64,000 nt of DNA from Protula sp. h YS-2021 (GCA_949752745.1 OX457025.1:53353869-53417868), one strand, 5' to 3'; numbered from the stretch's first letter, positions 1-11,191 are shown. Translations and numbers: made by a program. Notes: generated from the letters alone by a model not told the origin.

Positions 1-590
1 GTGGTGGCCGCATCCTTGGCCAAGCGCGATGAGCAAAAAATGAGGGGTTGCGAATAACCTTGGACGAACAAAGGACGAACCCTAAACTATTTTTTTATTT
101 ACTAAAGACCGGGCACTTATCTTTAAGTTAACCTCCAATAACCTGTTCACAAAGGAAATTACCAATTTTATTTGTCTAAGTAGGTTCGAGCACTGGACCT
201 AACTCAACGAGTAAGGGCCCCACATCAGGCGCTAATTGCAACAAACTGTGGTTCTTCTTTTTTATTTATTTGTTTGTGAATAGGCACTGGGTGAAGTAGA
301 AGGTTAAGCTACTGCCTCTCAGCAGAATAACTCTTAAAACAGTTATATAAATTTTATTGATATAAAATTAACTTATTAAAACAACAACAGGGGTGGGAAA
401 ATATTCAGGGACACATTAAACTGATTACACATTTCCTCTCAACTATGTATTTTAAACCAGATACTGTGACCAGGCGTGTTGACCCTTCCTGGTCCTAAAT
501 AGCCCTGGCCGATCCTAGGGTGTCCTCACTGTTCCTATAACGTGTCCTAACTCCCGATCGGTCCCTGAAACCGTTCCCTAACTCTACAGC
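1..590. other. Non-coding left edge, nothing recognised
   Basis: No open frame of useful length or conserved motif is visible on either strand. The sequence is AT-rich with mixed low-complexity patches, including a T-rich run near 255-280. It could be an old transposon remnant, but I see no terminal repeats or coding traces to support that. Confidence 0.5.
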
Positions 591-598
591 CTCGCCGT

Positions 599-1060
599 TT
601 GGTGAAGAGGTCGAGTGTCTCATAGAGCACTAAATGACTGGCAACGCCAAGAAGTGAAGAGATCACAAGCCTCACAGGGAACCTCGCAGCTAAGCTGATC
701 CTAATGAAATAATTCCTATAATTGATTGGTGAAGAGGTCAGGTGTCTCACAGGGCACTCAATGGTTGCAACACCAAGAAGTGAAGAGATCACGAGCCTCA
801 CGGGGCACCTCTCAATTTAGGAATTAACCTAACTTTGGGAACAGCTTCAATTGATAGACGAAGAGGTCTGGTGTCTCACAGGGCACTAAATGACTGGCAA
901 CGCCAAGAAGTGAAGTGATCACGAGCCTCACAGGGCCCCTTTCAATTGAAGAAGTTCAGCAACACGATATTTCGTGCCGACGTTTTCCTAATTTAACCCT
1001 AAAAATATGAGTTCTTTGTAAATTGGTGAAGAGATCTAAAGGCTCACAGGGCACCACTTG
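599..1060. repeat. Tandem repeat of about 127 bp, three copies plus a fragment
   Basis: The motif GGTGAAGAGGTC followed by a tract ending in CTCACAGGGCACC recurs with its GAAGAGG core at 604, 731 and 860 (spacings 127 and 129). A shortened copy lies near 1028. Inside each full copy the phrase AACRCCAAGAAGTGAAG recurs. The short minus-strand open frame over 547-801 is produced by this repetition and is not a gene. Copies differ at several sites, so the array is old or not being homogenised. Confidence 0.85.
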
Positions 1061-1917
1061 ACCAAAGAAAAGCACCGAAATCACCAAACACGACTTCCCA
1101 GAAGTCGTATAACTCTCTGCTTGGTCCAACCAAGCAAGACTATAGCTTTCGCTCGCTTTGCTTTCTCCGGCTATCTGAACTCTTTGATACCCAGCTCAGT
1201 TCTGCTTAATTAGTCTAAAACATGCCCTTATAAACCCAAAATGCGGAATAATTTAACACGTGACTTGATTTTGATTGGCCGAGAGGCGGCAGAGCCAGAG
1301 ATACCCTACGCGAGAAAATAGTCCCAAAATATATCTCTGATTTACTGACATAATCTATCTAAATTATTTCTAAGTAAATATCTCTATATAATATAAATAA
1401 CCAGGGGCCAAAATATTACTTTTGATAACTTTAAACATACATATTTTATTATTTTTATTTGTCTTGAAAATCAAGACCAACGCGTCTCAGATTTCCGACC
1501 AATCACAGACTAGCGTACCATTATGCTTATCATTAACCTTTGGAACTACCGGCAAGCGCAAAAGACATCTGTAAACAAGTGACATTTTGCGACCTAAAAT
1601 CACTACACTGAAGCTTACCGGAGGTCAACATTACTGCTCAAATTACTGTCCTAGTTTATGCGCTTTATTTGTTTTTAAAAGATTACGAACATCCTAATTA
1701 CTGGCATGTTCCAAAATAATATTCAAAGTTATTCCTATATACACAGAGCAAAATAAACCAACATTTCACAGCTCTTCGGACGCGCTTAAAAAATAATCCT
1801 TATTTGCAGCACAATTTAATTCTAAATTATGAAGTCACTTTGTACCGAGAAATGTCCAAAAACTACTCTTAATTTATCCAAGTTTCATCCAGAGTGACTA
1901 TTATTTTATTCCTAATA
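1061..1917. other. Non-coding, AT-rich flank of the retroelement
   Basis: No ORF or RNA gene is visible. The segment ends in TTAT, the target site of the large LTR element. A single CACGTG lies near 1259. Confidence 0.5.
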
Positions 1918-1921
1918 TTAT
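1918..1921. repeat. Target-site duplication, left copy (TTAT)
   Basis: TTAT directly precedes the LTR at 1922 and the same four bases directly follow the other LTR (55254-55257). A 4-bp duplication is usual for several Ty3/gypsy lineages. It supports one insertion event bounding the whole 53-kb object. Four bases in AT-rich DNA can match by chance. Confidence 0.7.
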
Positions 1922-2270
1922 TGTGAAATATTAGTGTAACGGCTGAGCTTAGCGGAACCCCCGGCTCAGACTGACAAATCCAAGTTATAAACTTAAGTTC
2001 AAAAACACGTCTAAACACTTCAGTATCCAAGGCCAAACTCTTTATTTTCGAATCTCTAGAAAATATGTGTGCGCAAAAACGTGGCGAACGTCATCGTCGC
2101 GCGTACACAGCTACGCCACAGAATGACGTTCGCACGCAGATGCATCAGTGCATTACGATAGCCCGCAGATCATGTGACGAGTCACATGATCCCCGAGCTA
2201 AACCAAAACACTGTACGAGGCACAGCGATGAAACAGGTGAAAAGTTTGCAATAAATGCGATATTTTCACA
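1922..2270 (-). repeat. 3' LTR (349 bp)
   Basis: It aligns over its whole length with 54914-55253. On the minus strand it begins TGTGAAAATATCG and ends AATATTTCACA, giving the TG...CA ends and a short terminal inverted repeat. By eye there are about a dozen substitutions and one small indel block (near 1956-1980) relative to the other LTR, roughly 4 percent. This makes the insertion much older than the last homogenisation of the inner array. Confidence 0.92.
2041..2046 (-). promoter_or_regulatory. Candidate polyadenylation signal AATAAA in 3' LTR
   Basis: TTTATT on the plus strand gives AATAAA on the element strand, inside the LTR. The same hexamer is kept in the other LTR at 55023-55028. 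The position within an LTR suits an R-region poly(A) signal; the actual cleavage site cannot be seen. Confidence 0.45.
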
Positions 2271-2273
2271 TTA

Positions 2274-2289
2274 CCTTCTGCTCTCTTTT
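2274..2289 (-). other. Polypurine tract
   Basis: On the minus strand the 16 bases AAAAGAGAGCAGAAGG (15 purines of 16) lie three bases before the 3' LTR. This is where the plus-strand primer of an LTR element is expected. Confidence 0.75.
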
Positions 2290-3817
2290 AAAAATTCGAC
2301 CCGAATTTAAATATACTTCTGAAATTTCAGGTTAAGTGAAAATACCGAAAATGCTGCAACCTGGTGACAGAAGAATTTACAAACCTACAGACAGACAGAT
2401 GAATGAAGATATTGAGCGCACATATCCTCTTAATAAAATCTACGAATACATCACGGAAAATAATACTACAAATAATAATTTTGTGACATTTTGACACATG
2501 ACTGAAATTTAGGCTAAAATACGATGAAAGAAACTGCTTCAGAAAAACGTAGCTAAATTTTATCTCTTCGGAGAATACCCATGTTTGCTATTTTGACACA
2601 TTTCGAAAAATTAAAAAAATCACTTAATGTTACGTTTCTACAGATCTTCCACAGCAGAAGACGAAGAAGTGCAATTCCAACACAGTTCAAGATCGCAGAA
2701 AATATGAACACTGAGTGCATGAACACTTAATTTATGAACGCTGATCAATTACTGACATCGCAAAGAAAAAGGAATGTACATTATCAATAAAGCAAATAAT
2801 AGAAAACCACAAAATTTTACTGTGTTGTCTTTTTAGATGTCGAAGGACATTGACTCAGCGTACTGAAAATCACAGCAGAAAAACACAGAAGCAGACAACC
2901 GGACACGCGGAACAGAGTACTGAAGTCCATTTTATGCAAAAAATTACGATAATGCTAGATTTACTAAAAAGAAAAAAGAAATATGGTAACGGCCCACACT
3001 GTTAACACATACTCAAGCATGGGTACTTTCTTTTATTTGGTTTACCATGACTGTTTCCCCGAGATCTCTCGGAAACTACCGAAGGTCCTCGAGCCTCTCC
3101 GAAGCAAACCAGGCGCATTCCGAGTACCAACGGAAACTTCCGAAGATTTCCGAGTGCTACCGAAGCAACACCGAGACAACTTGCGAGCATTTATCGATGC
3201 ATTTACGTTAAGAGACTTCAGAACTTTGTTGATTTCGAACAAAATACATTAAAATTGACCAGCAACACTACTTTTTAACTCGGTTTACTGATCCATTCGT
3301 GTTTAACTTTGAAAATTATGCTAAAATCGCTAAAATTCACTGAAAATTACCACGTTATAGCCCTATCTAGTAAGAACAGATATACCAGATATACCAATAA
3401 ACCAATCACTAAATACAAAATACTAAACATAGAAAGGTAATTATTGTCGGTGAACTCCTAAAACACCATCCGTTCTTTATATAGCTAAAAACGGCTAGAA
3501 AAAGCTGAAGACATGCAGTAAAACAGTATATAGAAAAACTAAAACACACTGGCGGATTTAAAAATAAAGAAAAGAGAAATTTTGCCAGTTACAATTGCGT
3601 CAGAAACAAAATTAGCATAGTAAAGTTAAACTGCAAAGCATGAAAACTTATCTTTTTCATCGCTCCCTGGCACACACACCAACTTCACAACTAGAAAAGT
3701 AAAATTTTAGATTAAATTTTGAATGGTATTACTGGCATTTATAAAAAAACTGAAATTGCCAACTGAATTATGCCAAAAATATACGAATAATGTTTTAAAC
3801 TTTTAATCTTGCCAAAA
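2290..3817. other. Element 3' region without clear coding
   Basis: AT-rich sequence between the purine tract and the accessory ORF. Around 3055-3180 a short loose repeat of CCGAAG/CTCGG/TTCCGAG motifs opens overlapping frames on both strands. Composition and lack of any family motif argue against a gene. Nothing else was recognised. Confidence 0.5.
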
Positions 3818-5329
3818 TTATTTCTTAGATTTCTTATTATTTTTATTTTTGTTATGCTTTCCCTTACTCCCCTCAGGCGGCTCAACCTCACGAAGCAGTT
3901 TCTCGAGAGGAGTCGCCTGATTGGTGGTGCGAGACTTGATGGCCTCCTCCTCCGATTGAGAAGATGATTTTTTACCATGCTTCTCTACCTCCTCGGCCCA
4001 ACTGTACTGTTTGTCCGAGAGAGGTACTGAGTTGAGAGCCAACGGTCCTCAACACTTGCCTGAGCCAAAAAGTCACAGGCTGCTGTGTCTTCCGAAAGCA
4101 CAGCCGAATTGCAGGAAATGGTGGCATCCCCTGCTCCCACCTCCATAGGGGCTACTTCTCTCCTTTCCTTCGGAGAGGAAATAGAGACTGCCTCCAAGGA
4201 GGTTAGTAATTTTGTCTCTGGAGAGACTTTTGTTGTAGAGGTAGCATGAGCTTCCTCTTCAACAAATGGCATAGGGATGAACGGTACCCCTACACCTTTG
4301 AAATCCCAATCGTGGGGAATTGGTGTCTCTCTGAAGACAGCAATATCCCGCTGAGTGGGAGGTGCTCATACGTTTGGATACAGGCAATCTTGGGGACGTC
4401 CTGGAACAGGCCGACCACCCGGACACCAGCACCCTAAACGTGATGAGTACAAATCAAAATGTGCGTAATTGCACTTTCGACAGAATGGCAAAAGGGTATA
4501 ACCCACAAGCCTTGCCTGAATCAATGAGGATGGAATTTCCTCATCTGGTCCAGGCATATGGTGAGACTTTACCTAATCCATATGCCGCGTAGCGACGTGT
4601 GTCTGAAACGCGGTAGGTGTACAAAAGTGACACCTTACACACCTTACAGATTAAGACCACATGCTTACGCGTGTGTGCCACAAATCTGTGGCAGTCCAAA
4701 CACCTTTTCCCGTCTTCAGTGTTTGAAAATCGCCTTTGACATGTGTGACATGTCAAAAAGGCGAGTTTCTTGGTCCTCTTAGGGCCAAGAACTGCAGAAG
4801 GCGATCCCGGTCTCTTCTGCGTCTCGACAACCTTTGGTTGCACATCAGATGTGGGTTTCCTGGAGGTTTTAGAAGTCAACACTCCAGGAGCAGTTGTTTT
4901 CACTGTCACTTTAGGAGTGACAGATCTGACTACTACGTTTTCTGCTTTGGAAGCAGAAGGTTGCGAAACAACATCCTTGGTAGATGTCTTCGCTGACGAT
5001 TTTCCTACTTGAGGTAAAGCAGGAAAGTCGTCACCCGGCACGGCATCACTGCAGGCAGGTTTAGACTGTATACCAGGCGGTGGTGACACAGTCTGTGAGT
5101 ATGGTGACGTGTTCATCATACCCACTGGCACAGGGTTCAGGGAAAAAAACGTCTGTCCCCCTGGGCCTTGTACCGGAAAAAGCTGCAAGGGTGCAGTCTG
5201 ATATAGAGACTGCCCAGGCAGCTGCGAATCGACAACTGGTGTTGCGCTCGCCGGTTGCTTGCAAACTGCTGTAACAGCACTTCCACAAGCTGCACCTACT
5301 GCAGTAGACACCGCAGTGAGTTGACTACG
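3818..5329 (-). pseudogene. Broken accessory ORF with paired-cysteine motifs between integrase and 3' LTR
   Basis: Three frames join into one degraded gene. The first, 5329-4541 (about 260 codons, no ATG near its open start), begins Ser/Thr/Pro/Val-rich and contains DDFPALP. It then has CHTC, CLDC, a His pair and CKVC, which look like zinc-binding knuckles. A frameshift near 4545 moves to the frame of 4557-4366, which has FCRKC and GCWCPG and ends at one TGA (4366-4368). The same frame stays open beyond it to 3985. Another shift near 4030 leads to a Lys/Ser/Glu-rich tail ending KKSKK at 3818. I do not recognise the family. Its place is where env or other extra ORFs sit in Ty3/gypsy elements, but no signal peptide or membrane segment is visible, so env is unlikely. 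A captured host or other-transposon gene is possible. Confidence 0.6.
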
Positions 5330-6513
5330 CTAATAATGGCTGTAATCATAATCGAAAAGAGCATAAAATATTAAGATCAAGGTAAAAACTAAATAAATTA
5401 GGATTTGTTTAAAACATTTTTATTTCGTCATACTACTGATAGAGTTAAAAAGACAAATTTATAACATAATGAAAAATTATAAATTTGATTAATTTTGATA
5501 ACTTTGCATACACGAATTAAAGTTTAACGAAAATTTCTAGTAGGTTAAGTTACGTATTCCAAATCAATGTATAGTGTTTTATAGTGATGGCTAATGCGTT
5601 AATATTTTCTAGAAATGTTGTTTTAGCTGTAGAAAACATGTCAGCCTATTAGAAACTAGTTAAATCAATTTCTGAGATTGGACCTATAACATATCCCTGG
5701 GGTAACCCATAACATCAATGAATTTCATCGAAAATGTGTTATCTTGAGTAATTCCAAACTATTTTGGCCTCAATTCTGAATCAATTAATGAAGAAAAATA
5801 ATCATATTACAGAAAACTATCCCGAAAAATTCATTTTAAGGCCAAATTTCAATTAGAATTGCTGGAATTGATCAAGCCTTGTAAAAATTCGAACATTCAC
5901 TATCCGACATCAACAGATCAAGTAATTTAAAAGGTAAGTAGTCACTTGATTTGCTGTTATTACTTATTCAGAATGCATAAAATATATGAAAATTTATTCA
6001 TATTGAATAGACAGTTTTATTTTAACCGTCTCTGCGTTAAAATTTTCAATTTGCTTCCATAAATAATGGCAACATTAAAGTAAACTTGACTTTTAACGCT
6101 ACACAAATACCAATTTGTGTTCTATTTTCAGTACTTCCATCGCATTTCACTAGAAATTGGTCGTTCATCCAGCCGAAACAGTCAGAAAATTGTTGAAAAT
6201 GAACCCTTTTCTATTTTCAGGCGTATAATTGTGTTATTCGATGATGTTTTATCAAAATAACAGCAATTACTTTAACCAAAAATCTGATTTCTCAGCTCCT
6301 CTATCTTGATCCAAGATTAGCTAAACATTATACACATAGATGCTTAGCTTGGATTTATACACCCATTTCTCGTGTAAATTTGAGCAAAGATGCCCAACTT
6401 TCTCAATGAATTCGTCATTTAGTCGCCTCTTACGATCATACCTGACGCGGCAGTGAACTTATTCTTCTCCCCAGCCCACAGGGGCATCATAAGCTATTTC
6501 AGCCCTGCTGTTG
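5330..6513. other. AT-rich spacer between accessory ORF and integrase
   Basis: No open frame, RNA gene or repeat is recognised. On the minus strand TGATTACAG and TTATTAG just upstream of the accessory ORF resemble weak splice acceptors, which might matter for a subgenomic mRNA. That is speculative. Confidence 0.45.
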
Positions 6514-6593
6514 CTAACTCAGGGTCATCAATTCGATTCCCATAGAAATCTGGAGACAGTCTGGTTCTCCTTGGCCTTTCAATAGGCGTCCTT

Positions 6594-7796
6594 TTATTTG
6601 AGAATCCCTAAAGATTCCTGTACGTTTGGTGTACTTTCCTCCCTCTTCTTGGAGAATTTGGCTATACAATTGTCTAGCCAATGAGTATCTACAGGCTCTC
6701 GCACATAGCAAGGCTTTAGATGATTATGGTGTACCACCAAAGAACTTGATTTAGCTTTCTGTTGAATACGATACACCACATCTGAAAGGATTTCTACTAT
6801 AAAATATGGACCCTTCCAGAAACTCAAGAGCTTTGGACACTGTCCTCGCTTGATGACAGGTCGCCAATACCACACAGCATCCTTTAGCTGATATCTGTGC
6901 GGTCGAAGCCTATTCAAGTAACTTCTTTCCTGGTACTCTACAGCTTTCTGTAGATTTTCCATAGCTACTCTATGTGACTTCTTTAACATTTTCCGAATAT
7001 GTTGAACATACTCGGGTATGTTAAATTCCTGTTTGTCAGGAGTATCAGGTAGGAAAGACTCTACCGGTAACACTTGAACTGATTTTACAACTACTAAACG
7101 CCATCGTGAGAAATGGAAGAAGTTCATCCCACTCCCACACATTCTCATCAGTGGCTGTAGTCAGCATTGCTGTAGAGTGTGGTTAAAACGCTCTGTGACA
7201 GCATTTGCTTCAGGATATCTCTCCACTGTGAATGATTTTTCCATACCAAGCAAATTGCATAGCGATCGAAAAATCTTTGATTCGAATTGTGTCCCGCGAT
7301 CAGAATGCAATTCCAAAGGACAACCGAATCTTGAGATCCACTCTTTCATCAAAACATTGGCTATTGTTTCCGTGGTTTGGTCAGGCATTGCATACGCCTC
7401 AACCCACCTATAAATGTTATGTCTGCTAGTATCTAGCAAAGGTCCCATGACATCCAGTGACACTCGCCCAAATGGTACTCCCATTACATACCTTTGCAAC
7501 GGAGCGCAGTACGATTTAGGAGGACTTTTCTTCCTCTGACAGGAAACACAAGTTTTTACGTAAAGTTCAATTGCTTTACGCATTCCAGGCCAAAAATATT
7601 TAGCCTGAATCTTTGCATAAATCTTGTGTATTCCAAGACCACCAGTTATAGAATCATGGTACTGGCGCAGTTGTTTTGACTGGTAAATTTCGGGGATAAG
7701 AAGCTGGTAAAATTCTCCCTTCAAACGGTGAATATTTCTACGAAATAAAAGACATCTTTTGTGTTGTCCCCAAAGTGTTGTCCCCAAAGATAGCAT
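6594..7796 (-). pseudogene. Ty3/gypsy integrase, frameshifted and internally deleted
   Basis: Integrase joins element cDNA to the chromosome. The upstream frame (7796-7161, 211 codons) has the H2C2 zinc site (His47, His57, Cys83, Cys86) and the catalytic triad region: Asp115 in SLDVMGPL, Asp166 in HSDRGTQF, Glu202 in TERFN. The stretch between Asp115 and the conserved WVEAY is shortened, pointing to an in-frame deletion of the core. A frameshift near 7150-7165 moves to the frame ending at 6594, which carries the C-terminal module with GPYF (residues 113-116 of that frame) and HHNHLKP. The core deletion and frameshift make it inactive. It follows RNase H with only a few bases between, across what looks like another deletion and a 14-bp duplication near 7766-7793. 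Confidence 0.88.
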
Positions 7797-7798
7797 CG

Positions 7799-8712
7799 CT
7801 AATGCAAAATGTGATAGACAATAGACAGTAACTCCTGTCTGCTAACACAGTAATTGCGTTCAGCTTTGCTCAATGCTTTTGAAGAGTATGCAATAACAGT
7901 TAATTGCCCATCATGCTTCTGCTGAAGTACTCCCCCGAGACCTTCCGCACTGCTGTCAGTATCAAGAAGATATTCACCTTCAGCTTTAGGCAAAGACAAA
8001 ATCGGAGCTGAAATCAACTTTGCCTTTAACAGCTCGAATACTTTATTGCACTCTAATGTCCAGTTGAAATCAGGTTTCTTTCCTTTCTTGTCTAATTGCC
8101 TGTTCAAGGGAAAGGCAATTTTCGCGTAGTCCTTAATGAACTTGCGATAGTAACTGGTTAAGCCCAAAATCCTTCGGATGAATTGTACATCATTTGGCTT
8201 AGGAAAATCCCTAACCGCTTGAATCTTAGTAGGATCCGTGTGTACACCATTCTTACTAATGGTGGAGCCCAAATAAAGAATCTCTGTCTTAAACAGATGA
8301 CACTTTTAGGCTTGAGTTTAAGTCCTACAGCTCTCAGCCGCATAAAAACTAACTTTAGTCTATTTAAGACTTGTTGCACGGTAGATCCATAGATAAGAAT
8401 ATCGTCAAGATATACAATACAAATCTTCCAGTTTAAACCATGCAGAATTTTCTAAATCATCCTCTGAAATGTAGCTGGAGCGTCGTTTAACCCAAAACTC
8501 ATCAAATTCCAGTGATAGAGACCACTACGGGTGCAAAGTGCCGTCTTTAACTTGGATTCGTTTTCCATAGGAACTTGGAAATACCCCGAAACCAAGTCAA
8601 GAGAACAAAAGTGTTTTGCTCCCGAGAGTGCGTCGATTGACTGATCAATCGGCGGAATAGGATGTGCATCCTTGACTGTAATATCGTTCAACTTACGATA
8701 ATCACAACACAT
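7799..8712 (-). pseudogene. Reverse transcriptase palm/thumb and truncated RNase H, left-end copy
   Basis: This is the only RT copy still joined to RNase H. The palm (from 8712) is interrupted by a stop at about 8452, then YLDDILIYGS is encoded near 8385-8415. A 1-bp deletion near 8309 shifts the frame. The frame ending at 7799 carries the thumb (GLTSYYRKFI), the connection, and RNase H with DTDSSAEG (Asp104/Asp106) and Glu148 in SRQELLS. It then stops, so the C-terminal half of RNase H is missing. A further stop at about 8726 separates it from the protease frame. Over 8008-8730 it differs from the other RT copies at many sites, unlike the region to its right, so it is the old unhomogenised end of the array. 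Confidence 0.85.
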
Positions 8713-8727
8713 CCTTAGACTTCCATC

Positions 8728-10068
8728 TTACTTTCGAACACACACTATGGGACTAGACCAAGCGCTGTCCGAAATTGAAAACATTCCTGACTTCAAGAGA
8801 AGCTGGATCTGCCTCTCAACCTCTTCATTTTGCTTAGGTGGAAGAGGTCTGGGACGCTGTTTGATAGGCACCTCTGTTTTAGTAACAATTTTGTGCTCTA
8901 CCACATTTGTGCCACCCATCTCATCTTCTCCTTTAGAGAAAATATCCTGATATTTTATCAGAATTTCTTCCACCTTCCGTTTTTCTTCAGATGAAAGATT
9001 TTCACAAGAACTTTGAAAAAGTTCTTGTAAATGGAAAGGTAGTGTACCCGTACAATTGTTACCTAAATCTATTCCAACTTGTGCTATCAAGTCAGCACGG
9101 GTAAACACTTCATTTTCTACTGTGGTTGGCGTTAAATAACCACAGCGGATCCCTTCAGATCCCGATTTAATTGTGATCGCTTCATCTGTAGGATTGGGAA
9201 CGCGAATGGGAACTATTCGCTTATGATTCATGGTTGTTGATGCACATGCTATCAAACCATGATCCCTTAAGAAGGAAGGTTGTGGTTCAAACAGCATTGG
9301 AATCGTTGTATTAGAACCTGATTCTTCACTCTTAAATTTTGTCGTTCCTGGAAGAATCATTTCTCTCCCAGGTGGAACAATATATTCTCCTGTTAAGTAG
9401 ACTCTTCTAGGAGATGGTTTTCCATCCAAAATAATGCACGGAATTGACTGATTAGAAGGAGTCACTTTGCCATTCTTAGTATCTATGGCTATGTCGTTCT
9501 GAGATAAAAATGACATTCCCAGTATAATTTTGTCCCCAATATCGGCTACATAAAATTCTACTGGTAACGATAGCTTACCACATTTCACTCGATACTGAAT
9601 AACTCCATCACACTGAATAAGATCTCCTGAAACGGATCTTATACCAAATTTGCGGTCAAAACGTTCAGGGCGATGAACGTCTGGAATAGAAGTGAAAACA
9701 TTTCTTGCCATAACGCAACAACTCGCACCAGTGTCGATTAACATAGGAACAACTTTATCACCTATGCCACCGACTAAGAAAATTCCCCTTTCTGTTCTTT
9801 TAAGCATATTGAGATTTATTTTACAACATTGTAAAACAGAATCGTTTTCACAAATGCGAAAACTATCCGTACAGTCTCCTTCTGAGCTTATTAAATACCC
9901 AACACTATCAGGAAAAGATATGTTGATATTCTGCTGAGTCAGAGAAAAGACTGAAGGATAAGAAGAATCTTTGTTTGGAATGTGCTGCTTTTCTGTAACA
10001 GCACTAAGTTCTTCTCTTTCTGAATCAATATCGGTTGAATCAGATACTTCCTCAGATCGCATTATCAA
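8728..10068 (-). CDS. Protease and RT N-terminus, unit 1
   Basis: 446 open codons. DTGAS lies near 9730 and the ILG flap follows (IILGMSF), the two marks of a retroviral-type aspartic protease. After a linker it reaches the RT start (RPLPPKQ, SPIVCVRK) and stops at 8728, where a Lys codon has become a stop. The start is arbitrary because upstream codons are in the same frame after the 37-bp deletion. Product would mature the polyprotein, but the broken RT behind it makes it a relic. Confidence 0.8.
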   Translation of the reverse strand: MIMRSEEVSDSTDIDSEREELSAVTEKQHIPNKDSSYPSVFSLTQQNINISFPDSVGYLISSEGDCTDSFRICENDSVLQCCKINLNMLKRTERGIFLVGGIGDKVVPMLIDTGASCCVMARNVFTSIPDVHRPERFDRKFGIRSVSGDLIQCDGVIQYRVKCGKLSLPVEFYVADIGDKIILGMSFLSQNDIAIDTKNGKVTPSNQSIPCIILDGKPSPRRVYLTGEYIVPPGREMILPGTTKFKSEESGSNTTIPMLFEPQPSFLRDHGLIACASTTMNHKRIVPIRVPNPTDEAITIKSGSEGIRCGYLTPTTVENEVFTRADLIAQVGIDLGNNCTGTLPFHLQELFQSSCENLSSEEKRKVEEILIKYQDIFSKGEDEMGGTNVVEHKIVTKTEVPIKQRPRPLPPKQNEEVERQIQLLLKSGMFSISDSAWSSPIVCVRK

Positions 10069-10246
10069 GCCAAGTCAGGCTTTTGGAGAACATTAATTTC
10101 TTTTCCTCCTTTTTCACTTCTTTCGCCTCCTTCTCGCCAGCAGAGGGAGACTTCTCTGAGTTTAAAGGAGGACTAGTTCAATCTTTTTTAAAATGGCCCT
10201 TGCCTCCGCAGTTAAAACATTTAACTGCTTTGAGATCTAACTTTTT

Positions 10247-11131
10247 TTAATGTATCTTATTTTTGGAAATAAATTTTCCTTTGACAAAGTTTACTTCGTC
10301 ATCATTAAAGAAGTATTCTTCGTCTTCTTCGTCAGAATGTTCGTTCTCGGCAGGACGAACCATTCTGACTTTGTCCTTAGAGTAGAAAGGTCTACTTTTG
10401 GACATAGCTGTTTTCGCAGCCACATAACGCTCTGCATAGTGCATCGCATCTTCTAGAGTGGCGGGTGGATTGACCATCAAATATTGTTTTAATTGATGAT
10501 CTTGGAGGCCATTTATGAAATGTCTCCTAACCAATATTTGTTGTTGGTCCTGATTGGGAACCTCTGGGTAGGCCAGAGAGACCAATCTGCGTACCTCATC
10601 CAGACAAGTACGCAAACTGTCACCAAATTTCCATGTTTTGCCCTCTAATAAAGACTGGAAATGGTGGCTGTTATCATCTGCGCTGAACCGTTGTTCCATG
10701 CACTGGAACAATTGACCAAAGGTCATTATATTGAGCTGACGCTCTAAAGATATGATGAAGGTTTGAGCTTCATCATGCAAGTTTGAAAGCAAATGGTATT
10801 TTCTTTCTTGCTCGTTCCAATTGTTTAGAAGAACGGCTTCTTCGAAGAGGCACTTAAAATAGGGCCATTCACTATATTGGCCATTGAAAGAAGGAGCTTT
10901 TATCCTCATTCTATGATCCATATTGCGATCATTACCTCGGACTCGAGAGTATCTAGACACAGTTACAGGAAAATCATGCAACTCTCGTTCATAACGAACA
11001 TCTCTATAGGGCATTGACAAAGAACCCTGATGCAAACCCTGAGGTACGCCGTCGTAACTGTATGAAAACTGCCTTTCAGGAAACAGTCTATCAGGATTCT
11101 CATATTCCTGACTGTCAGTGCTTCGAAACAC
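10247..11131 (-). CDS. Gag capsid-like fragment, unit 1
   Basis: 294 codons. The block WNEQERKYHLLSNL...QLFQCMEQRFS and the following QQILVRRHFINGL match the conserved core of Ty3/gypsy gag (Retrotrans_gag family). It ends at a TAA. Beyond it, in the same frame, comes CFNCGGKGHFKKD (10178-10219), a CCHC zinc knuckle whose last Cys position is a TGA. Nucleocapsid is therefore cut from capsid by two stops shared by all complete units. Upstream a further stop (about 11192), shared only with unit 2, separates it from the gag N-terminal stretch. Confidence 0.82.
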   Translation of the reverse strand: MFRSTDSQEYENPDRLFPERQFSYSYDGVPQGLHQGSLSMPYRDVRYERELHDFPVTVSRYSRVRGNDRNMDHRMRIKAPSFNGQYSEWPYFKCLFEEAVLLNNWNEQERKYHLLSNLHDEAQTFIISLERQLNIMTFGQLFQCMEQRFSADDNSHHFQSLLEGKTWKFGDSLRTCLDEVRRLVSLAYPEVPNQDQQQILVRRHFINGLQDHQLKQYLMVNPPATLEDAMHYAERYVAAKTAMSKSRPFYSKDKVRMVRPAENEHSDEEDEEYFFNDDEVNFVKGKFISKNKIH

Positions 11132-11191
11132 TTGATTTTCATTAAATAAAGTTTGTCTATGGATCGAATCATTGACTACCGGAGTCCAAAC

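Noticed and set aside
2983..3252. Overlapping open frames on both strands near 3.0-3.25 kb
   Set aside because: They come from a short loose CCGAAG/CTCGG repeat; no conserved motif and no supporting context.
4246..5274. Plus-strand frames opposite the accessory ORF
   Set aside because: Complementary shadows; the minus strand has the cysteine motifs and element orientation.
3818..5329. Accessory ORF as a retroviral-type env
   Set aside because: No signal peptide, furin-like site or membrane anchor can be seen; paired cysteines suggest zinc binding instead.
10170..10260. Programmed frameshift heptamer at the gag end (T/A runs)
   Set aside because: The A-run is not in the phase required for a canonical -1 slippery site in the gag frame, and its length varies between units.
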